From the NCBI GenBank assembly GCA_027579435.1, contig JANBPK010001391.1, forward strand, positions 1-16,297: DNA of 16,297 nucleotides, in the 5' to 3' direction. The translations under genes and the position numbers were made by a program. The DNA comes from Candolleomyces eurysporus. Lineage: Eukaryota; Basidiomycota; Agaricomycetes; Agaricales; Psathyrellaceae. Under the pieces are notes generated by a model that did not search any database, was not told the origin of the DNA, and was given only the letters and a program-made list of their open reading frames with translations. Below are positions 10,116 to 16,297 of this stretch, in pieces. The first letter of the stretch is position 1, and each line of letters starts with the position of its first letter.

Positions 10116-11301
10116 GAGTGGAGTATGACATTTCGTCGTTCGAGTCTGCAGCTGAGTCGTCTCGCTTCACGATTACGACTGCGACGAAGACGGCTCATTG
10201 GCTCCTGGGGGTATCAATTCGGGTGCTAGTTAGGCCCACGGACGTGTAGTAATTATGGAAATTATCACTCATGGGTTGTCCGTGCCGGAAACACAGAGTT
10301 TCTCTTTTCTTCCTGTCCTTCAATCAATGAACAATGCTGGCAAACAGGTGCTTTGGCCGTGCTCTGGTGATCCCATATAGCCTGGAAAACTACCCTAGGT
10401 CAGTGACCAGTGTTGCCCAAGGCCAAGGCAAGGTTGAACGGCCCCCCTTCCCTCTCCTGATATGCCGAGCTTCGTGTGATCTCGAATGGCCATTCTGAAG
10501 CGTTTTCGTACCCACTATTCTGGCCGATTCGGTCCGCATAAAGATCGAAACGTCCCCTTGGCAGCTGGCCCCGCTTCTGTAGCACTTTCGGTAGGATACT
10601 AGGGCCCAAAACCCCAAGGTTGGAGAGGCAGGGCCTCTTCAGGTTCTGGTGGGGCCGGCGGGTGACCTTTGTCCACAACTTTTGGGTCAATTTCCGGCCC
10701 TATCTTACTGTTGATCCCCCCGAAGACTAGGGATCCCTCAAATTTGGGTCCTCACCCGTTGCCAGTCGCTTTGAACTGCCGCTTTCCTCTCCATTGTTGT
10801 ACCAGTACCAGGCACTGCATGCATGGACCTGTGGCTGTCTTCGGCTCTAGCTGGGAGATGTTTAGGTTAGATGGAGGTAGTAATGATGCAAGTGTAAAGT
10901 GAGATAGAGGAGCAGACGAGGGGAAGGTAAGAGCCATGCAAAATGCCTCAGCCTTTGCTGTGCGCAGCATTGGCCACTCGCCACAGGTCTGTGACGGTCG
11001 CTGCGGTTAACCTTGAGTGCAGGCTTTTCGGTCAATTCATGTCTAATCGCTAATCATGCTATGTTGAGACTGAGAGACAATTATTATGGATATGGATGTA
11101 TTAGACTAGATACAATCAAGTGCCATCCGTGAGCCTCTGGATTATCTTAATTAATCAAACGACAACTGAAAAGAGAAACGATGCATGGAGGGGCCAATTC
11201 TGTGATTAGCTGTTGTAAGTTGTCAAGAGCACCTCAACCGTTGGGAAAGCTTAAAGTTGAAGCACAACTCATTATTGAACTTCAGCATGCATAGTTGTTC
11301 G
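10116..11301. other. No confident gene; 3' UTR then unassigned DNA
   Basis: The first part is the likely 3' UTR of the heme gene; TTCGTCG near 10134 and CGACGAA near 10177 form a loose inverted repeat that could fold. A 96-codon open frame on the minus strand at 10400-10690 looks protein-like in composition but has no motif I recognise and no clear splice partners. GGTCA-G-TGACC near 10398-10408 is a small dyad. CpG dinucleotides occur at ordinary density up to about 11300 and then stop, which is why I set the edge of the decayed element there. Confidence 0.45.
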
Positions 11302-11317
11302 GAATTACAACACACTA

Positions 11318-11686
11318 TCTCAGGCTGTGGTGAAATTGTTGTAGCAAAGGATTCTCCTGCCCTAGAATTCTAAAGAGCATCTGGCAGAGTTGGAAGAAAG
11401 CTTGATCATACTTCTCAATGTGACTAGCCCAGACTTCCTATGACCCTTTTGTCCAGTGAGTAATGGGACCAATGTTCCATGCATAGACAAACTGAGCAGC
11501 CTGGTCAGCTGACTTGACACGGGCATGGATCACAGTCTGCCCTTTGAAGGTTGCTAAGAGTGATATTGGTATGAGTGTCAACACAGGACAATACTCCACC
11601 AACATACCATTCACTGACACAATAGATGGAGTACAAGAGAAGGATGTTGAGGTGCTTATAGTCCAGTAGTCCTGGTGCTGGGCAAC
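11318..11686 (-). pseudogene. Element-borne coding trace A, unrecognised, one TAG
   Basis: The minus strand is open for 122 codons apart from one TAG at 11438-11440, and the reading looks like genuine protein on both sides of it: LLATFKGQTVIHARVKSADQ before and EVWASHIEKYDQAFFQLC after. An acceptor-like TTGCCCAG (11679-11686) precedes the well-behaved part. The TAG would be explained by one C-to-T change from a glutamine codon. I do not recognise the protein family. Its CpG poverty matches the rest of the element. Confidence 0.35.
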
Positions 11687-12021
11687 TTACTTTTAGAATG
11701 GGTTCAAAGGAGACCTCAACTACCATGTTAATCTCCTAGAAAATCCATGTACATTACCTGGGAGGCTTTCAAAATGGACAGGAAATGGATTCAAGTCACA
11801 GTTGAACCACAAATGCCAGAATCAGCCTTGGTTGAAAATGGGCTTTCTGGGTGGTGCCAAGTGAAGAGTCCTGAAGGCTCCCACAACCTTGGCTGGAGCC
11901 CAAAAAAAAATACAAGGGTCCCAAAATACAATGTACAAACAGAAGCAGCTTTCAAGAGCTTGAAGCTCAAAGCTATAAGACTCCAAAACACCTTGGCACT
12001 TTGGTATTGATCATCCCCTTA

Positions 12022-12150
12022 TTCTGAGGCCTCTAAAGCCTCGGGTACTTGTACCCCAAGGTCCCAACACGCCAAGCTTATCGTCCTGTTTCGTACAACG
12101 TGATTGTGAGATCTTCTTGCTTTTCCCGTCCTGTCATAGAGGCCTCAGAA
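12022..12150. repeat. 129-bp segment with perfect 14-bp inverted ends (MITE-like)
   Basis: TTCTGAGGCCTCTA at 12022-12035 is the exact reverse complement of TAGAGGCCTCAGAA at 12137-12150. The core GAGGCCTC is itself a palindrome. Inside is a small hairpin, GGGTAC-TT-GTACCC, at 12043-12056. The segment sits in the CpG-retaining island between two CpG-starved blocks. I see no convincing target-site duplication, so this could be an inserted miniature element or a palindromic regulatory part of the larger element. Confidence 0.5.
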
Positions 12151-12351
12151 CATGCCACGCAAAGCGACAGCCTGCTGACCACAAGTCACATATTGATAAT
12201 GGGCCTATTTTATCGCTGAATAATGGCAATTGTACAGTACAGACTTTGCGGTAAGCTTAAGCACCTCACACAACAAGCTTTCTCAAATGTGTGGAAAATT
12301 CTACAATGAGATACAACCAGACTCAATACAAAGGTGGCTATATCTTCATCA

Positions 12352-13089
12352 TGTGCTATTGGCTCCCTCCTTTCCATTTCTATCCTTACCAGCCAAGCAT
12401 CTCAGGGAGCTCAGATGTTTATGTCCACTGCTCCTCTTGATTCCACTAGTGTTGCACTGACAACATTTCCAGTCCTGCATCCCAGACCTGAACAACAAGA
12501 GCTTGTCTCCAGGTTTATACATGCAGTCCTTGACATCATTTGCAGCTTGCCTTGCCTGTGTTGGTTTTTTGTAATTTGGACTCCTCAGGCTCTCCCTACA
12601 GAACTGGCATTTCCACAAAAAATCCCCTTCCCAGATGATGGACTTCTAGACTGCTGCCATATGCCTACTATTGTAGGTTACCCATTCTTCCTCTGCCCCA
12701 CCCTCCAGCATCTCAAGGATCACTTGGAGGGTGCACTGCTCTGATGAGCCAAAAATTTGGAGGTTAGACTCCTCTGGGACATACTCTTTGAGGACAATCT
12801 CCTGTGGGGTGTATTATCTACCAGAGAGGTATGTGAACTGCCAGGGACACAGATCAAAAACATAAAGGTGAAAGTGTAGGATGTTGTTGCAGTAGCTTTG
12901 GTTGTTGTCCCTGGTTGGTAACCCTGCACAGGATCTGGTTTTTGACTGAATAGCTGCCGAAAAAAGTGGGTCTTGCACCAACATACTGAGAAGCAAGTCA
13001 AGTTTCATTTCAGAGGACAATAGAAAGGGACTCCAATCATGCAATTGGTGGTTTTGACATGGAAGGTGCTGAAATGGGGACCCAATTTG
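12352..13089 (-). pseudogene. Element-borne coding trace B, unrecognised, TAA and TAG
   Basis: The minus strand reads 246 codons in one frame interrupted only by TAA at 12814-12816 and TAG at 12646-12648, with a TGA just upstream at 13090-13092. Composition across the breaks is protein-like: NNILHFHLYVFDLCPWQFTY, then PQEIVLKEYVPEESNLQIFG, then a cysteine-rich part with CQFC and CCQC pairs about 45 residues apart that might bind zinc. Both internal stops fit glutamine codons changed by C-to-T at CpA. CpG is essentially absent. I do not recognise the family; an element-encoded protein is the simplest reading, and no intact start or end can be set. Confidence 0.4.
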
Positions 13090-13362
13090 TCAGGAGGGCA
13101 TTCCCAGTGACAGGTAGTATGACAGGTAATACCATGAGCTCACTACTAATCAGTAAACCTACACTTTGCTTCCTTGCTTATGCAAGCGCTCTCGCACACA
13201 AAAATGCGTGGAAACGTTCAGAAGTCAGAAGCTGGCAAGCTAAGGGGGATTTGGGCAAAAAGGGGGGCTAGCCCAAAAAAGGTCAGAAGCTTCAAAGCAA
13301 ATTGTCGGTTTCCTGATGCTAATCAACCTCAAAAATACATGCATGGGATTTCCATAGAAAAT

Positions 13363-14119
13363 CCAGGGAAAAAATTGTCCAGGGTTTTGGAAATTTTGAT
13401 GGAGATTGCCCCAAGATTTTCCCTGTCAGGGCATTTCTGGACACTCCAGGTCCTGTTGTGGTCTTTCCAGAAAAGAACTCTGGAATAGTCAGAGAGTTGC
13501 TCTGGAAGGACCAGATTTGTCTGCCAGGGAAAAAACCTGGCCTGGAAGTTTGTAGTAGAAAAAGGGTAAGCTGGAGGCCAAGGATGAATTAGAGAGAGCC
13601 CAACAGTGATAGTATGTCTCATTATGTCATTCTGGGCAACCCCATCTGATTTCTGATTCCAGGACAAAACCATTGAATGACATGCAGGTTCATATGCATG
13701 CCCTTCAAAAATTATCAGTTGGCAATTGAGCCACTCACTATGAGACGCCTGCCCAGGGACATTCCCTGGGTGTTAAGTGGCCATCCCCTGGGCATATTGC
13801 GGTGCTAACCCATAGGCATCCTCAGGGGAAACCAGGGATGAAACCAGGGATCTTCCAGTGGTAGCCACAAGACTGCCCAGGGGTTGGGCCCATGCACTAC
13901 CCAGGTGATGTAGCTGAGAAAATGGCCACATTACCTGGGTCAAGCTTGTCAAATATAACCAGGGAATTTCCATGTCCTTGACTGGAAACCTGCCCTGTGT
14001 TCTTACAAGGGGTTTAGAAGAACTTACATGGTCTAGTGCTGAGTATTACCTGGGTGTCACCCTGTTCTCCCAGGTAATGTACACCACCTGTGCCCATTAT
14101 TTTACTGCATTTGCCCAGG
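13363..14119. repeat. Dense CCAGG/CCTGG motif array, both orientations (subterminal-like)
   Basis: Thirteen CCAGG and six CCTGG words occur in 757 bp, where roughly one of each would be expected by chance. CCAGG starts at 13363, 13379, 13446, 13524, 13659, 13753, 13832, 13844, 13877, 13901, 13959, 14070 and 14115; CCTGG starts at 13536, 13541, 13765, 13787, 13934 and 14049. Many are extended as CCAGGGAA/GATG or CCCAGGT. A close inverted pair, CCCAGGGA-CAT-TCCCTGGG, lies at 13752-13770. No coding frame is evident. Clusters of short motifs in both directions near an element end are known as transposase-binding subterminal repeats in several DNA transposon groups; that role here is inference. 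Confidence 0.55.
14046..14077. repeat. Perfect 9-bp inverted repeat TTACCTGGG / CCCAGGTAA
   Basis: TTACCTGGG at 14046-14054 and its exact reverse complement at 14069-14077 are separated by 14 bp. The same 9-mer also occurs at 13931-13939 and 11754-11762, and a one-mismatch inverted form, CCCAGGTGA, at 13900-13908, so it appears to be the best-conserved unit of the motif array. Confidence 0.7.
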
Positions 14120-14404
14120 AAAATACATGATCATGATAAATCCATGGAATTCATTCAATAAGCCCATACAAAACTACAGGGGAGTTCGCCTAAGGAAACA
14201 GTATGTATGCTACAAGGTAAAGGTAAGGGGCGCAGGAAAGGGTAGCACAAATCAAAGGATACAGGAGGGGGTAACACCACAAATACAGGCTCAACAAGAC
14301 GAGGGAGGTCACTGGTACATATATATAACAATAAAAGAATTCGGATGGGTGTCCAAGAGATAAAAGAAAGAGGAAAGAAGGTGCGTCATTGACGTGCGTA
14401 GCCA

Positions 14405-16297
14405 CTAACTGGATTTTTTTGCAAGCCTTGCTTGTCGGGTTCGGGTACTTTTGCGGCGCTCGCCTCCAGATCCGTGGGTGGATTGGCCGCGGCCTTGTGT
14501 ATTCTGCTGCCACTGGGTAAGATAAAATAAAATCATACTAGCTAGACACGCACCTTGTCTAGCTTCTGCCTTTTCTTTGGCTCAGGACTGGCTGGAAGTG
14601 AAGAGAGATCCGAGAGAGGGTCCGGCTCTGAACAGTAGGCGTCTTCATCCGCAGAAGGAGCAGGGGTTTCTTCGCGCTTTGGGGGCTTGCTCTTCTTTGG
14701 CCTCTTGTGGCGAGCGCGGCGAGGATCCTCAACCTCAAGGTAGTCCTCACAAAATTCTGTCAACACACATATCGTTAGTATCATCAAAAAGGAGATGGGA
14801 AAACATACCTTTCCATACGATCTCAAATTCTTCGTGGGATGAGAATCGCTCTTCGAAGTACGGCAGCCACCAGTCGACATGCGGAAAACCTTTCCCATAG
14901 ATTTCTTCCTCCATCTCGTCGTCCACACCCTCCCAACAAGCCCTATCCTTCTCGGTCTGATAATTGGCCCATTCCTTCGGAAGCTTCAGCTGTTCAGCAT
15001 CTGAAAATTCCTTCTTAGCCGCTCAGTCTCAGGAAAAAGGCAGGGACTGACCAAATACAATATTTGCGATCAGAGGACCGCACTTGGCCCAGCGGATGAA
15101 CTTGGGTGGTAACCCATTGTCGGCTTGCTGCTCGCTGGCATACATGTCGTCCTCTTGGTCCTCGCTGGCAGGGTCTGGGGCAGGGTCGCTTTTAGCAGCA
15201 ATCTTGGGCTTGCCTTTTGCTGGAGAAACTGCGTGCTGAACATCGCTGCCTGTTGAAGGCACAGGGGAGGCAGAGCGATGGCTATCCTGGTCAGCTGAAG
15301 GATCAGATGGCAGGGGGGATGGAGAGCGAGAAGGGGAGTTTGAGACAGCCCTATCCTCTGACCTCCCTTCTTGAACCCGCTTTCGATGCTGCGAGACCGT
15401 CTCGCCGTTCTCCTTTGCCCTCTTCTTGGCTGAATCGTAAGCACGCTGATTTGCACACTTCTGGATGACCATATCGCGGATCGGCCAAAAACCAGGGAAT
15501 GCCCGCTCGTTTATAAAGTCGAAAGTCTTCTCTATTTCTTCATAAAGCTTGGCGAGGTGCTTGATGTATTCCGAGGAGGCTACTTTGGCGCCACGAGGAA
15601 TGTCGCAGATGACCAGCAATTGATCAACGCGCATCTAGGGATGGTAGATCAGTATGATGGGCTGTTATCTGTTCAAAAAAGTTAACGCACCGAGATCTTG
15701 GTCCACATCTCTGCGTCCCAGCCTGTCGCTTCGTCTTTGTCGTACCCAGGCTTCTTCAAATTCTTCCCGGATCGAACGCTGCTTCCCTTGGGCTTTGGCC
15801 TTGCAACGACACTCGCCTTGGCACTCTCCGCTATGCGGGTATAAAATGTGAGCTCAATGGAATAGTCGATCTATATCCAGATCTCATACTCACCGAGCTT
15901 GGCCTCTTTGAACCTTCGCAACTCCTCAACCTCGGCCAAGAGCTTCTCCAGCTCATCATTCTTGGCCACAGGTTTGATGGGTGGAGGAGGAGGGGCACCC
16001 GAGCTGGGTTTGGAAGGACGCTGGNCCTCTGGGGAGCGAGCCACTGCCCTTTGGTCCAGTGCTCGAGGTCGCTGAAATTGGTTTGAGTATGAGTAAAGTG
16101 CCTAACTGTATTTATTACTCACAGCCTGTATTCAGTTTTTTACCGAGGGCGGCCTGCAAAGCGGCGGCGGTGGGGGGAAGGCTTTGAAGAACCAGAGCTC
16201 GAGCTTGCAGTGCCGGAGGTTGACGAGCTGCTGGCGAGCTTCCTCAAAGCGGGTCCTGGGGGGCTTTTGACTTCATCCCTTGCTTTAGGGGACACAC
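14405..16297 (-). CDS. Charged, disordered, probably nuclear protein of unknown function (5' end outside window)
   Basis: I do not recognise this gene. Exons, minus order: an uncertain one reaching 16297, then 16071-15894, 15830-15691, 15634-15052, 15000-14809, 14756-14554, 14506-14405 (stop TAG at 14405-14407). From 15894 onward the frame is consistent through five short introns. The last intron could also end at 14513, which would add two residues. Seen in order: a Ser/Pro-rich lead; a short coiled-coil candidate, DELEKLLAEVEELRRFKEAK; a folded-looking part, MRVDQLLVICDIPRG to about FWPIRDMVIQKCANQ; a long Ser/Pro/Asp-rich linker; a second conserved-looking block, FPHVDWWLPYFEERF; basic nuclear-signal-like KRPKKSKPPKREE and EPKKRQKLDK; and a basic tail, RRKSTRTRQARLAKKSS. 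The N at 16025 makes the frame of the first exons ambiguous: dropping it joins frame and phase to an exon ending at GCT before a GTGAGT donor near 16121, while other readings favour a Ser-rich exon ending at 16144. It lies directly beside the decayed element, so belonging to a repeat-associated family is possible. Confidence 0.7.

Larger units (their letters stand above)
11302..14187. mobile_element. Decayed transposable element block, strongly CpG-depleted
   Basis: By direct count there is one CpG in 11302-12040, one in 12251-13186 and two in 13305-14187, whereas neighbouring DNA has them every few tens of bases. TpG and CpA are abundant, as expected if methylated CpG had decayed. Two islands keep their CpGs: 12041-12250 (about ten) and 13187-13304 (about five). 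Minus-strand coding traces lie at 11318-11686 and 12352-13089. The right third (13363-14119) is a non-coding array of CCAGG/CCTGG motifs in both orientations, like the subterminal regions of some DNA transposons. The exact word TTACCTGGG occurs at 11754-11762, 13931-13939 and 14046-14054, tying the left and right parts together. I found no terminal inverted repeat or target-site duplication, so the ends are set by composition only and the class is undetermined. Confidence 0.6.

Noticed and set aside
13329..13673. 114-codon minus-strand open frame within the motif array
   Set aside because: It runs through the CCAGG/CCTGG repeats and has no protein-like character; long open frames are expected where CpG loss and low stop density coincide.
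11302..14187. A CACTA-type transposon ending at CACTATCTCAGG near 11312
   Set aside because: No matching inverted copy of that sequence was found near 14.0-14.2 kb and no target duplication is visible, so the class cannot be named.
14127..14513. Open frames on both strands at 14127-14363 (plus) and 14190-14513 (minus)
   Set aside because: The minus frame overlaps the terminal exon of the unknown nuclear-like gene in a different frame, and the plus frame has no domain or splice support.

Overview
The window looks like nuclear DNA of a filamentous fungus, most likely a basidiomycete (agaricomycete-like). Genes are cut by many very short GT-AG introns (about 46-68 bp, often with a CTAAC/CTAAT-like branch site), some exons are only 7 or 18 nt long, and one repeat block has almost no CpG while the genes around it keep theirs. 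All gene models were spliced by hand from conserved protein motifs and reading-frame continuity. The taxonomic call is an inference.

Layout: 1-2006 has no gene I can support. 2007-3415 (minus) is a seven-exon short-chain dehydrogenase/reductase with a likely 7-nt microexon. 3471-5048 has no confident gene, only weak splice-like signals. 5049-6832 (minus) is a nine-exon FAD-dependent monooxygenase of the salicylate-hydroxylase type (444 aa) ending in a CaaX-like tetrapeptide. 7592-8936 (minus) is a ten-exon mitochondrial tricarboxylate/citrate carrier (286 aa). 9143-10115 (plus) is a three-exon uroporphyrinogen-III synthase (286 aa), divergent from the carrier across a 206-bp shared promoter. 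10116-11301 has no confident gene. 11302-14187 is a decayed mobile element: CpG-starved, with minus-strand coding traces broken by TAA/TAG codons, a dense cluster of CCAGG/CCTGG motifs in both orientations, and an embedded 129-bp segment with 14-bp inverted ends that kept its CpGs. 14405-16297 (minus, 5' end outside the window) is a multi-exon gene for a charged, disordered, probably nuclear protein of unknown function.

The four recognised genes are two oxidoreductases of unknown substrate, a mitochondrial citrate exporter and a heme-pathway enzyme. They do not form an evident single pathway. The carrier/heme-enzyme pair is the only arrangement that suggests shared regulation, since both touch mitochondrial metabolism. 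I found no convincing new defence, toxin or biosynthetic system. The most unusual material is the decayed element with its motif array, and the microexons.

Four single N bases (2785, 2823, 7397, 16025) lie in or beside homopolymers. At least one, and probably two, disturb reading frames, which points to assembly uncertainty rather than real mutation.
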